Part shown: positions 21,801 through 35,300 of the stretch, piece by piece | How positions within the stretch are numbered: the stretch's first letter is position 1 | Layout of the letters: each line of letters opens with the position of its first letter | The notes under the pieces: generated by a model | What the model was told of the DNA's origin: nothing | What the model saw: only the letters and a program-made list of their open reading frames with translations | Databases searched by the model: none | From: Pithys albifrons albifrons | Lineage: Eukaryota; Chordata; Aves; Passeriformes; Thamnophilidae | Assembly (NCBI RefSeq): GCF_047495875.1 | Contig: NC_092463.1 | Location: 9,372,622-9,436,621 of the forward strand | Length of the DNA stretch: 64,000 nt | Direction: 5' to 3' | Made by a program: the position numbers and the translations under genes

Positions 21801-24800
21801 AATGTGTTTTTTATGTTTTGTTTTTGTTTTCTTTTTTTTTTTTTTGAAATGACAAAATTCTGCTCAGTAATTTATGAAGATAACAACTGTATAGAAGACA
21901 GCACTTTGATGCTTTCCTGACAGTAGAAGGGAGCTGCACTCTCTCAGAAGACTTAATATTTATTTCTGAGAGGTTAGTATAGGGTTTACTTAATACATTG
22001 CAAGTACTGCTTAGTTCAAGTGCGTAATGAATACTGTCTTTCCATTCTGTTGTTGATAAGAGTATTTACATGGCAATCCTTTCTCTTTAGTTACTTTTGC
22101 CTATGCCAAAGAGTGTAACTGAACTGCTATTGCAAAACTTAGATTAACATGAATGTATTCACCTGAGTGCTTAAAGTTCTCTACCTCTCATAGATACTAT
22201 AACTGCTTAAACTGTTATTGCACACAATAGCGAAAAGAACTGAATCCATGTGAGAGTCTAAATCCTATTTCCATAGATAGCTAAAGGATTTAGGATTTTA
22301 TGCTTACTGACTTCCTGGCAGATCCTAATTTCTACAAAATGGGTATAGGCACCCAAGAGGACTGTGTGAATAGCCCTTGACACTGGTCAAATAATGATTT
22401 TATATTGTTTTGCGATTTTTTAATTTCTTTTTTTATCCCCAAAATAAAAAGCCAACAACTGTGATTTGTTAGACATGAAAGGTTATTCTGGATCCCCTTC
22501 AAAACCTCCTGTTGGAACTCTTCTACTTGGCTTTAAATACCTAAACAATGTTTTAGCCTTGTGGTTCTGGCATTAGTCAAGGAGATAAAGTACTTGGCAG
22601 CAAGAGCTGCTCACTGCAATAGCTTGGATTATTTGTATATGGTGGAAACCCAATGTGAGAAGTTTTTGTTCCCCCTTTCCAATTGACTGTGTTGTAAAGT
22701 GAGGGCTGAGACAACCTGCCAGGAGGTGAGAATGACCATTCGATTCGTAACTACTATTGACATCTTGGGTGATTTGTCACACAAGTAAGTAAACAGTCCT
22801 GTGACAAAAGTACTCTTCATCTCCTCCTTACTTTCCCCTCATTTTCCCCCAGATTTGACTGAGTTTGACTCCAGACTGTATACAGATTCTGAAGGATATT
22901 TATGAATGTGAGAAAAAATGCAGTCTCTATGGTAAACTTTTGTCTGAAAAGTAGAAAAACAGTTACAGATTTGCCCTGTTCTCATTCAGACTTTCTGGGG
23001 TGTAACATCAAATTGTTCCCTTTATATAAGCCAGGCCTGACTTGGTTGACATGTAACTCTGGGAGGTCTCCAAGGCTGGTGCCAGCAGTCTCTTAAGAAA
23101 CCTGGTGGAGTTAGATGAGTGCTATGTTAAACCGTAGATTTTAAGGCAGAGAAATGTTTGAAAACTGTCTGTCATGGTATCCTACATAGAACAGTCCAGA
23201 ACTCTTCACCCTATCACTCCTGCAGCAGAGGGAATTATCTTACCACGTTAACTCTGTGAAGTGCAATAATTTGTGTCTGAAACACAGCACATCTTCCTGC
23301 AACACACTGGATCTAGATTGCAGCTGTTAACCCCTTCCACTTTCTGCATTGGTGCAGCAGTTTTAACCATCATTGTGAAAACAGTGTCCAGCATTTGACT
23401 TCACAAGGTGCTGGCAGTCTTCTTACTAAATCACAGTCTTTTGGAATAGCAAGTAATCTCTTTGCTAAACGATGCTGAGAAGTTCCATACTGAACATCCT
23501 TCCAGAGGGAGGGCCACTGCATTGGGGTCCACAGCCAGCACAGACTGATGGTATCAGAGCAATTCAGGTCAGGTATTCTCTGATTAAAACAGCCCAAGCT
23601 ACACAATTGAGAAATCAATATATTATGATCTGAAGTACGCTCCTGAGAGGTTTTTGAAGGTTTATGAAGAAAACAAAACAACAACAAAACCCCCCAGTAG
23701 TTCTACTGACATCTTTATTGCTATCAAGCTGATTGGGCCTTATTTGTCATATCTCTTCCTGCCAGGGGCAAGGACAGCTGAGGAGTGCAGGACAGTGGCA
23801 TCAATCTGAATAGAAACAGGTAGTGAGGAGAACTGTTAGTGCATTTCCTGTGAGGGATTTTGGCTTCAGGCTATTATGTGAAGGATCTGAGTGGCAGTGT
23901 CTATGCTGGCACTGACATCCTTTTCAGCCTTTGCTTGGCCTGCTCAGCCACTACCTGCTCGTGTGGCTTCAAAAACCTCAGAGCATCCCCTTGAAGCATG
24001 TGCTCATCTAAAGTTAGCTTCTGGAAAGAGTGCCAGCCATTCAGGTATTTGGTGTGAAGTTGCTGACATTCCCACCTAATTTGTACGGGCTTCTTTGGAA
24101 AGCTCTTCATGTTGGCAGATTCAGATATCCCGTAATTCGCCCTTTGCCCAGTGTAGCTTGTGACTTGCTCAGGGAAGGAAAGATTGTTCCCAAATCTCTG
24201 TAGACTTGACCTTTTTGAAAGTAGCTCATTAGCACCCATAGTTTTAAAAGGTTTAGGGTTTTTATGTGGTACCACCTGCAAAGATCTGAAGCAGATCTGT
24301 CTTGCTTGTGAGTCAGTGCAGAGCCTGAAAGCATTTCAGCCTCTCTGAAATGCATGTCCTGTGATGTATGTATTCTCGAGCTACTGTTTCATCTTATAGC
24401 CATTTGGGAAAAGCTTTATAAGAGTCTCGATTAGCTATTTTGTTATGTTGCTAAAGAGGTCCCTGCACAATGGGTATTTGGGGAGAAAACTGAATACTTC
24501 TTTATAATTTGTTTAACCACTGAAAACAGCAGAGGGGCAGATCCCTTGCCAGTGTATATAGATCAGCCTGTAAGCAGCTGTGCCAGTCCACACAAGCTGA
24601 GAGTAGAGCCTTGCCTGTTTTGAATATTATCTCTCTTGATTTGTATGGTCTTTTGCAGTGTAATGACTGCTGATTTGGGGCTTTAATTGCATGTATTTGA
24701 CAAAGCTGGAAAGGGGGTGAGGTTTATTATTGTTTTGATACAGCTTCAAAAGGGAAACTTTTTACTGGCATTTTAATACAGCCCTTTCACCTAGCTGAGT

Positions 24801-24975
24801 CCAATCCTTCTGCTAGTGGAGTCACTGACAGTTTGCTTTGGCTTTAGTAGGAGCTGGACTGGGTTCAGTGTAAGTGACACACTCTAGCATTACTGAGAAC
24901 GAGTTAATGTGTTTTATATATTGATGCTTTTTGCTGGACAGTGCATTGGCTTTTTATGATTTGGTGATATATAAA
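18801..24975. other. Non-coding sequence downstream of TMEM179
   Basis: No supported exon. Either a long TMEM179 3' UTR (if the signal at 24,976 is used) or intergenic sequence. It contains a poly(T) run near 21,830-21,846 and some GT-rich repeats near 20,647. Open frames are short and unconvincing. Confidence 0.55.
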
Positions 24976-24981
24976 AATAAA
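24976..24981 (+). terminator. Candidate distal poly(A) signal AATAAA
   Basis: AATAAA embedded in 'aaaaataaataat', followed within 30 bases by a T-rich element (tatttctctgcctgttcttt), the layout of a real cleavage site. If it belongs to TMEM179 the 3' UTR would be about 8.4 kb, plausible for a neuronal gene but unproven. Confidence 0.35.
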
Positions 24982-27900
24982 TAATTTGAAAATTCAATAT
25001 TTCTCTGCCTGTTCTTTGAAGGTGAATTTAAATTGTTACCATGTAAGATAAAAAATTTTTCTCAAAGTCGGTGGCAGCATCTTAGTTCATATACTCCTTC
25101 CCCAGCATCTCCATTCCACAGCTTGTATACTCAAGGATATGACCAACCACCCTAAACTGCCTGAACCCTGTAGTGCTGTCTCCCAGCAGTGAACCCTAAT
25201 GCCATAGGAGGCAAGGAGAAGGTAGTCCTGTGTCACCATGCAGCTGAAAGGCAGCTTATTACCAAATGTAAAGTGGGACCACAGCCTGCAAGAGCAGGCT
25301 AATTTTCTAAAGGCCAGCTGGTTAATTTTCTTCATGTAGCATCAGTCTTTCTCTTCAGAGGTGGGCCTAAAGGTTCCCCAACAGCTATCCTGGAGCAAGG
25401 AATTAATAAGAAACAAGTCAACACTATTATTTTAGAGGCTCCTGAGTTATTCCTTGAGGGCAGCTGGTAACACCCCTTTTATAGTCACAAGCTGCCAGCC
25501 CTTCTTCTTGCTTCAAAGTGGCAAAAGGCGGAAATGACAATTACAATTGCTACTGTAGGCTTCTCCTGCTCCATTAACTTGTTTCCAGACTATCAGGGTT
25601 GGACAGATGAAGGGAGGGAGGGGGACTAGAAGCAGTCTGTAGGGCTGCCTTTTACCAGCACTAACGCTGAGTGCATCAAAAGGTTAATGTAGAAACATCT
25701 AGTGTCATCTTGCTGTGTCCTTTTCTATCTCCTCTAATCATATGGGTATGGTTACGCCTGCTAGTGCAATCAGGTGCTGTAGATATGGTGGCCTTGCCTG
25801 AAGAGGGTGTTGGCAGCTGCCCTCCATCCATTCACACTGCAGGAATGTACTGAACACTGTCAAAACAACACTTACCCTTTTGTTGTGGTCTGCTGATTTC
25901 TGTTATGTATTAATTATATATTTGCTGCATAAGGAATATTAAGCAGCACTTCTACCCTTAGGCCTTGCCATTGGTCTGTTGTCGTTCACAAACTTCCTTC
26001 TACTCTCTGGCCCTCTGACTTCTGCCACCTCAGATGTTCCTAGGAAGCCACACATACCCACTGTCTGCTTCAAAAATTGCTGCCGGAGTGCTGTCCTTTG
26101 TCACTTCCTCTTTCTGCAATTTATGTCTAAAACTTGATCACTTCCAAGCTGGATCAAATAATTGCTCAGAGGTGATTAGCTGCAGGATTTTTGACTTCTA
26201 AGGCAGTTCACCAAGTTGGCACCAGTGTGAATTCAGGTGAGCAACTCCGCCACTTAAAATAAATTTGTTACTTGCTCTACTTTTTACCTCTTTTGGTCAA
26301 TCCAAAGGGAAATATTACCCAGCATGGCCAGCAGGGAGATTATTAACCAACACGGCTGATTTTTTGTAATTTTAGAGTTCCAAATGCATAAAGGTGTCAC
26401 ACAGAAGAACACCATTGAACAAGAATAAGGAGAAATCACATTCCAGCTCACAGTGGTGAGGATGAAGTTGTAGTGGATAAAGAACAGAATGAAGGGGCAG
26501 AGAGGGAAAAGGGTATGTGTGTGGATTTAAACAGGTTGAGTGAATGGGAAAAGAGCTTCAGTGTGAGAAGGAAATAAAATAGGTACGTCCACAGTGAAGC
26601 TGTGCAGCAGTAAACAAATGCAGGTCCAGTAGCTGGAATTCCTCCTGTTCCCAGCCTTGTTATTGACCTACTTCATTCACTCCCACACATGCATTTGCTT
26701 TCTTAGGTTCAGTTTCTTCACCTGCAAAATGACACCATTCTTCCAGTAATGGGATTTACCTTCTATTTATTTCAAACCTTCTTGCTTTGAGGCAAATTTA
26801 ATTTGGCTTTCTGCAGCCTGCCACATACCTGACCGACCACAAGAAACAATCCTAACCTGAGAGACCTTGTAAAGCTCTGGTGCGACCTCTACAGATAACT
26901 TAAGTGCTGCCTTTGTCCATGCCCAAAACTGTCCCAACCAGAGCCAGTGCAAAAGCCCAGAATAGCCATTCCTCTGCTTAATATCCCTGACAGCCCAGAT
27001 GTGATAGCTGTTCTCACTCACACTGATAAAGCTGGGTCTGAATAAGAGAAACCCAGACATTTTCCATTTAAAGCATACCCAGTGGAAAGGTGGTCCTATG
27101 TCCAGCTCCTGGGCTGCTGTGCAGGAAGGTGAGCACAGATATGGTCTTCACACCACCTTCACATTTTACCTTACAGTCCTAAGAGGAGTTTCTGTTTTAC
27201 CTTAACCTTCGGCCTTTTGAAATTACTGAAACCAGGTGGCTAAGGATCACTCTAACATTCTTGCTCTTGAGGTTGCTCTTGTCAACTCAGCCTTTGCATT
27301 TTTGCTGAAATGTGCCATGACTTGGAGTGAAGGAACTGTCTACTGTTGGGAGGACATGTCAGTCCAAAGCCAAAAAAGAACACCACTGATTTGCCAGAGT
27401 TTCAACATGAACATTAAAAAGATCATAAGCATCAAAAGATGCAAACAGAAGTTGCAATGACCCCCTTGCCCTGTTCAGGTAACAATCTGGACTTTTCATC
27501 AGAGATACACCAACACACAAGTTTAAAACCTGTCCTTTTAATTACATAAAGAGAAGGGCTGATACAGTGGAGAGGGGAGTGAAGCAGTGGTGAAACTTAC
27601 CCTCTGAGCTGGGGTACCTTAGTGGTTTAGACACAGAGCCTCTGAGCTAAATACTCCTCCTGCAGCAACTTCTGCATCCCAGACCAGCACGTGTCAAATG
27701 CATTACCTGTGCCTGTCACAGCTTAGGAGAAGCATGAAAACAGTCACTGAAGTCACTTCGTTCTTTGGCTGCAATTTTTTTGCATTGCTCTCAATCTAAT
27801 TGCTGCCCACTCTCCTCCTGAGAGAAGGCTGCATATTGTGTTTCTCTTTACCGTCTCCTGGTTAAAGTCCTTAGGCTGCTTGAGAGAAGGTTGCTGGGGC

Positions 27901-29139
27901 AGAGGTATAGCCTTCTTTAAAAAAAAAAATCAATTAAAAATAAAGCACCATTTTTTTCCTTTTTGGTGTTGTCATGGCAGGGGAATTCAAGCCAAGGTCT
28001 TGCAGGGGCATCTCCTAATCTTTGCAGTGTTTTCTTTCCCTCTTCTTTCCCTTTTTCCTTTTCTTCAGCTCTTACAGGTTCTAACATCTATCTTACCATA
28101 CTAAATAACCCCAAGCACACATCAGGTGCTACTTGAGAAGAATCTAAGGCCAAAAAAGCTGTTTGTGCTGGTTCTTTGACTCTCACAAGCTTGCATTCAT
28201 TTGCTCTCCTCTCAGTTACCCAGAGCACCATTTCACATGAGCTCCATTGAAAGGATTCCCTTCAGAGACATGCCTAGTATGGAGGAAGAAAGGGACTTCC
28301 ACACCTTCATAATCAGTCCATATGGCCATGATACAGGGCCTTGCACCCAAACATAAAAGCATAACCTCTTCCTGAATTCAAGCACTATCATAAATCTTGT
28401 AAGTCAGCTTGTGCAGTTTATGGACTGAATCAAACCCAGAGGATTAAACTACCGATTTGATGATTAGCTTGGGTTTCAATGCTGCTATTTGTTATGTTAG
28501 GCAAATAAACTATTTTCTGTTTAAATGAGTTTTTGTGTTCTTTTTCACACCTGGGAGCCAAGTGAATCATTAAGAAAGAGCTTTTGCCCATGGAGGAAAA
28601 AAAAATGTGTGAAGGGAAACAAGAAAGCCATTTGCTGTGATTTTACTAATAATCATTTCAGGTATATAGATATAGCAGCTTGTCAAGCCTTTGGCCACCA
28701 GAGCAGTTAACTTTTGCTGAATAGCTCTTAGAATGCTTATGGAGAAAGGTGGTTTGATATCTGCAGCCTTGACCTGAGACTCAGGAGACTTTTCTTCAGA
28801 GCTTACTGTCGCCTGTGCAGATCAATCTATTTTTCTTTCTACTTTTGCTCCTCATATCAGCAGTTCATAAACTGGGGAGGACACAATTCAGGTACTTCTC
28901 TGCTGTTCAGAGTGATGGAGCACGAGTTTGGTGAGAATTCAAGGCACTAATATGACTTCATTTATGTAGAATAAAAAACTATAGAAGAAAAAAGCAGAAG
29001 TGTCTGCTGGATGATGCACAACAGGGTGATTTTCTTACTCTTCGAGGTGGTTGCTCATGTGTTTGTGCATGTGGCTGGAGTAGACTGGGAGCTTTGCACT
29101 GACTCATGCTGCTTAGCAGTGTCAGGCTGGAGGACATTG
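24982..29139. other. Sequence between the convergent genes
   Basis: No coding exon recognised. The portion next to 29,139 should include the 3' UTR of the - strand gene, but I find no canonical - strand poly(A) signal close to the stop. A TTTATT (AATAAA on the - strand) occurs at 26,766-26,771, which would imply a 2.4-kb 3' UTR. Confidence 0.5.
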
Positions 29140-29342
29140 CTACTGCTTCATAAACCAAGTCCAACATCTCTGTGCAGTGTGTCTTATATGAAGAAAGAAG
29201 ATAACAAGTCGGGATTGAAATTCCTCCAGGACTTTCACATCTTGTTTCATGCTCGTATAGTAGAGACTCACAGCAAGGATCAGCACTGCACAAAATGAGA
29301 GCCACAGGAACACAGTCAATCCAGATGATGACCTGTCATCTA
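29140..29342 (-). CDS. NRAC: NRAC-like terminal coding exon
   Basis: The acceptor on the - strand is excellent: a long T/C tract followed by caccattcag. The exon opens with two bases completing a valine codon, then DDRSSSGLTVF. It encodes the transmembrane helix and a 36-residue tail, with stop TAG at 29142-29140. The tail has regular hydrophobic spacing (VLEEFQSRLVIFFLHIRHTA), consistent with an amphipathic or membrane-lying helix. Confidence 0.85.
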
Positions 29343-32300
29343 CTGAATGGTGATGAGGAGAAAAAAAAGAAAGCAGCATTATTTTAGTGTCATCTTAAAC
29401 ACTTCCCAAATTTGATCCCCTGCTGATCCTTTGTACAAGTTTTGTGGGAACAGCAGGGTACACAGGGCTCTGGTTGTGAGTGCTCCCATAACATCAGTGA
29501 AGCGATAGTGAGTCACACCTCCTGATGGAGGGTGGTGAGTATAAAAGATATCATCTAATGGAGCATTTAAAGGGTTTAATTATATACAATAAGAACAGGA
29601 TTACCATAGTTAATGCGTGATCTCAAAATCCCCTCCAGCAATAATTTTTTATACTTTTATGCTAAAAGTTAAGTTGAATACTAAGAGAATATGAAGTTGC
29701 TTTGTCCAATTATTTAATACTCACAAATGCTCCCTAATAGAAACAAGATACAGATTTGTGTCCTTTTCCTTGCTAACTCAGCTTGCTTTTGACTCCTGCT
29801 AAATATGGTAAGAACTTAAATGTCGCTCCATTAACCATCCTCTGCACTACTCTTAAGCAGGAGGACCCTGTAAACATTTTTCTTGCCTTCAAAATGCAGT
29901 TCAGGTGTATTTATAGTGCCATGGGTCAGGCATGTGGAATTCAGAGGGCTACATCTAGCTTGCTGACATCTGTGTCCCAGTCCTTGCACATGTGTATGCA
30001 TCCTTGGGCCTTGGGAATCCGGTTTGATTCAGATCTGGCTGCTCTGTTTGACTTCATGGCCATTGCACAGTTGATACTATTTTATAAAACACTTAAAGTA
30101 TTAAACATGCAGTATAAAACCAAATTCATGCCTGAATAAAAACCCATAGTGTGCAGCTATTTTCCTGCCATATGCACATAATCAATAAGGAGATAAAAAT
30201 GTGGAGCGTATTATTATGGGTAAAGGGCCAACATTAGCTGTAACATATTTAAATTAGTTTCTACTCCGAGCCCTGGAATACACACCAGTCAATTAAACTG
30301 TCATACAGATGTACAGAGAGGAAGGTAAAAGTCATAAAACCAAGCAAGAAACACATAATAATGTATCAAAAAGTGTATGGGGAAAAGGTAAAATGTTAAT
30401 AGGCATTCATTTTATAGCTAACCAGAAACAAAATCAATGTGCCATAATAGGTCTGAGTGAATTATTTGCAGCAAATAATTTATTCATTTGAATTTAGCCT
30501 TTCTTTCTGTTTGCAAATTATCTATGAGCAGACTTCAGTTTCTACAAATTTGTTTATTTGGCATTATTTTATGAATGTTTGATATGAAGGTGTTTAGCCA
30601 GGGAATTGCTCACCACTTTCTGCTTTTGCAGAGATTTGTGAGTTGGAAGTTGATATTTCCCTTCTGTGATTTCTTACACCACAGGGTACAGTTGTCAACT
30701 GGGTGCTCACCTGACTTTCACAGTGAGGGACTTGGCTGATGAGCACACATGGGACCAGGGAAACGTTTCTGTGAAAACTCAACAGCTTTTCACATCAGCC
30801 CTTTTCTATGAAGTGCTTATAGCCTTTTTCAACCTTGAAAAACTTACTTTCTGTGTGAAATTTCTGCATCATGTCAAATGCAAACTTTAGTTTTCCTTAT
30901 ATCCTCTCAATCTGCAAAACTAGGAAGTATGATCAGTCCATGAATGAAAAATAAATAATGTATAAAAATAATTTCACATGGAAAATAGTGATGAGCTATT
31001 CTCACAACAGCTTCAGCACATCATTACAATTATGTGCTGAAATTTAAGTTTGTTTTTCTAGATTACAAGTAGAAATTTAATGCTTTAATTTTTTAGTTAA
31101 ATTGCTCATTGGAAGGGCACACACAATCACAGACATGTACCCAGTCTCATCTGAGAAAAGCACTGGACCCAGATACAGTAGATTTTGTTTCAGTTCAGTT
31201 TTGGGCTCACGTTTCCACTGTCCCCTGAAGAATATTTGATCTTTGCTTTTCCACCGGGCTCTTTCCTGCCTGTAGTACCTTTTTTCTAGCACAATAACTG
31301 CCTTAGCTAATGCCTCCATTGTCATGAACCCCTCTTCCTGGACAAAAGCAATAACTAGGAGATATGGAGACATCTACTTGGAGGGCTTTTTGGCCTCCCA
31401 GCACTATGGGTCTGTGTGTGTCTATGCACATATATATATCTCCCCCTCTCCTCTTGCTGCTTTGGATACAGCAGGGGCTGGATGTTGGCCAGGGCCTCTA
31501 GAAAAGATCACCATCATAAGAACATCCAGATATATACATTTGCTTGAGGCTGTCAGGCCTTGAATGAAAAAAAAAGAAAAAACATATTATTTTTATTGTT
31601 TCTACCCTGCTGCCAGCATATAAATGAATTGTCTCTTCCCTACACACAAAACTCAGCAGGGAGAACTATTGTTTCGCTTGGGGTGCTTTCCTTGCATATC
31701 TTAGTGAAAAACCTGTATCTATTCTATTGCCATAAAATATATTAATTATATTTAAATTAAAAATAGCTTCAGGGATTTAATTTTTGTTTCCACTATTTGT
31801 CTTACTAGACGTCTTGTTTAAAATTGCACCAGACCTCATCAGCACCTTGTGCTGCTTATGCTGAGAAGAAAAGGCAACAACCACTGACAGCACAAAGTGC
31901 TATATATACAGAGGGTGTATTTGCACAGTGCATCCCAGCAGCCACAAAAGCAAACTCAGGTTAATGCTATGGATAGCTCATAGTTATAATGTGAAAATTC
32001 AACTTACCCACTATGTAGTCACAGCAGGAAATGGCTAGAAAACAGAATGAAAATGTTCTTACATGCCTGGAAAGGTCTCTTGGCAGCAGGTGAGCAAGAA
32101 AGCAAATACCAAGTGGTGTCTCTGAAATTGCCTGTTACCTTATAGATGCTGGGCTATCTCTTAAAACACTTTTGGCTCTGGATGAGGATGTATCCACTCC
32201 ATGCAAACATGCAGATGCAGGTGCACTTCATGAAAGTGAGGAAAAATATTGTATGGAAGAGTTCAGAGGCAGATTTTGCTGCTGTTTCAGGTAGGTCAGT

Positions 32301-35300
32301 AATCAGCTTCTGTGAAAAACCACTCCCTATTCCACATAATTTTTAGAAAGGAAAGGAGATAGACCAACAGGCTGAGAGAAGAATGAAAATTAAAAAAAGC
32401 AAGGCCCACTGTCAGATTAACTTTCATCCAAAAGTATTGTGGAAGTGCTTCTGTTTGGCAGCCAGGGCCCAGACACAATCAAGGATGAAAAGTATATAGA
32501 ATGAAAAAATTTCAGTGGTGCCAGAAACCTTCATTTTACCAGCCTTAATGTTAATAATATTGTGTGGACAAACAGTAAATAATCTAAATTGCAGACTGTT
32601 TGCAACACAGAATACTAATTACGGGTTGGAACATTTCTCATTTCTTCATGGAAAAGAGACAGAGTCTTCTCCATCCTTACAGTTCCCTGGAGTTCCAACA
32701 TGGCTTTGCTGAAGACAGTCAGTGGGAGACCAACCTGGTCTGCCTGGGCTGGACTGACTTTAGGCTTACCAGCCCCAGATGTGGGGCAGGGACTGTGGCA
32801 GAGAATGAAGAGAGTTATTAACTCCCATAAAAATCCTGCTCTTGAGCAGTCAGATGAGCTTTGGACAATTAGGGCTGACTCACTGAGTGTTTCCAGGAGT
32901 TCAGTTTTCATGGGAAAGCCCAGGCCATAGCAACAACCTTATCAAGAAACAGCTTTCCCCTTCTGCGTCAGGAGGCATCCCAAACAATGTGTTGCCAAAC
33001 AAATGAGAGTTCTGTTTACAGACACATCAGCAGGTGCCAGCCTTTTTTTCAGAAGCTGTAGCAGTCCAAACAGGTGGCTGACATAGAAATGTTACCATTC
33101 TGTCACCTGTGTTTTTAATGACTGATGTATCAAACACATACAATTTTAGTTCTCTACCAATAGATAACAATTTTCTTAGTTGGGTCACTGTGGGAAAGTT
33201 AGAATATAAGAATAGTTCTTATTTGGGAGGGCATATAGCAGGTGCGGAACTTCAAATTTGATCCTTGTGCAAGACTTCTTCTTAAGGTCACTCCCACTTG
33301 ACCTATCTGCAAAGTGCTATGAACGAAATGACCAGAGTTCTTGTTAGCTGTGTCATTCTTTGGGTGCCTTCATTGGCAGAAATCATTACATCCAGGCTGC
33401 TAGGCTCAGACCTCTGCAATTGTATTCTGTGGCACACAGCTGCTCAAAGCCATGAAAGGGCTAGTTTCCTCCTTTCCATTACCTACTGGTTACCAAGAGT
33501 GACATAAACATGTTTAAATTTTGTCTGAGATACTTTCTATGAGTGGATATGTAGTTCTGGCATAGCCCTGGGGCTCAGCCAAACCCCTGGTCTACAATGA
33601 TCCCTGTGGGGACGGACTCAGGAGATCACTGTGAGAAGAGCTAAGGGTGGTGCCGGAGCCTGTCTCCTCCCAGGGCAGGCAGGCAAATGGATCAGATGCA
33701 ATTCTGCAGAGCACAGAGCAAAAATTGTCCATCCTCTGCTCCATGAGGAGCTGAAAATCATTAATAATATTATCCGAGGAGGAAGCTGATGTGGACAGAC
33801 AGGGTGGATGTTAAAAGCTAGAAAGGTCATGCCAAAAGCTCAATAGCTTGAGCATACCATATTCAATGACTTCAGGCTCACGAAATCGTACCCTTCTCTC
33901 TACTTTCCGCTTTTCCCCCACAGCTTGGTCCACAGATGGCCTTTTCCTCAGTATCGAAGCAGGATAGCTACTGTCATCTGTCTAAAGAGTTGATCAAAAC
34001 ACAAAACACACGGCCGTTCAAATGGGGTTAATGTGTTTGGGTGAAGTTTTGAGCTTTTGTGGCTGTTTTACTGTGGCCTTCCAAGAACATGGTATGTAAC
34101 ACATCTGCTTGGACATTTATAGTCAGACCACTGTAACACATATGGCAAGACAATAGGGGTATTCCTTCATGTCATAGATATTCAGTACTCTAAATTTCTA
34201 GTCTCAGGGAAAAGGTTAGTTAAAGTAATGGACAGCAAACTGTTCAGAAAGGATTTCTCTAAATTGTAGTGAACAGTTGCTGAAGGTGGCTGCTTAACAG
34301 CCTTGGGGTCGATGGATGTAAGTATGGTATGAAATACATGAATTCATTTGGAGCACCTTTGAAATGTTCTGAGCTAAGCAGTTCCATTCAGAATGCAGTG
34401 CTGCCATTTCAGCAACTAGGACTATGCAGCAGGCTTGGTTTTGGACATGATCCTAATGGGTACAAGAAGGTAATTTATTTGCACTTAGATATAGGAGTTA
34501 TGTTGTTGCTCTGTTTTTTGTTTGGAAGCCGCAGTCTTTGACAACAGAATCATAATGCTGTGGATTCTTCATAATTACAAGAAACAGAGCTATAATAACA
34601 GTAATAAGTCACTCTTCTGCATAGGAATGCTCCCACAGTCAGCTCCCTGAAGTGAATCCAAAGTGTCTTGGTTCAGAGACACTCACTGTCCTCCAGAAGT
34701 GGAGAGCAGACTGCAAATGTTCTACTTTTCAGACTCCAGTGTGCAGTAGAGATTTCCATATTTTATTTTTAAGATTGAAGTCATCTTCTCTAGGCCTTTG
34801 TCCCTCTTTCCTCTGTTCCTCTGCTAGGTAAAGGATATTATTTCTGAGACAATTTATTTGTGCCTTTCTGATCACTGTTCCTGCTCCTTTTTTTTCCCTT
34901 ATGTGTTACTTACCTACTCAGTGCTTGCATGATCCTTACTGCATGTTTTTCATCTTGCTTTAATCTTGCTACTCCTGAATTCTCTACTTTTATCCTTTTT
35001 TAGGCTCAAACACCCTTGCCTTACCTTTTCTCTTTCGATGCTTTCCCCACACTCATCTTTTCACACACCCACTCCTTGGGCTGCAGAATCAGGATTAAGT
35101 CCCATTAACCAGAGTCTGGGGGTGTCAGACCCAGGAGTAAACAAGGTAATTAAGTTTTCTTATGCATCATGCTCTGGTTAACCTCAGAAAGGCATATAAC
35201 ATAGCCAGATGGAACTGCCATGGAGTGAGGAATGTCTTCAGCTTTGATACCTTCTTCTGAGAGATTTATAAAACCAACTTTATCAATGATAAGGGTGCTT

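Noticed and set aside
31077..31373. 98-codon - strand frame inside NRAC-like intron 2, with an acceptor-like tract
   Set aside because: It could have been an extra NRAC exon, but no good donor gives the phase 1 needed by the terminal exon, whereas the 33,858 donor fits exactly.
33977..33981. Alternative acceptor (gacag) for the NRAC-like middle exon
   Set aside because: Using it removes four bases and breaks the frame with the upstream phase-0 donor, while the ttag acceptor keeps it.
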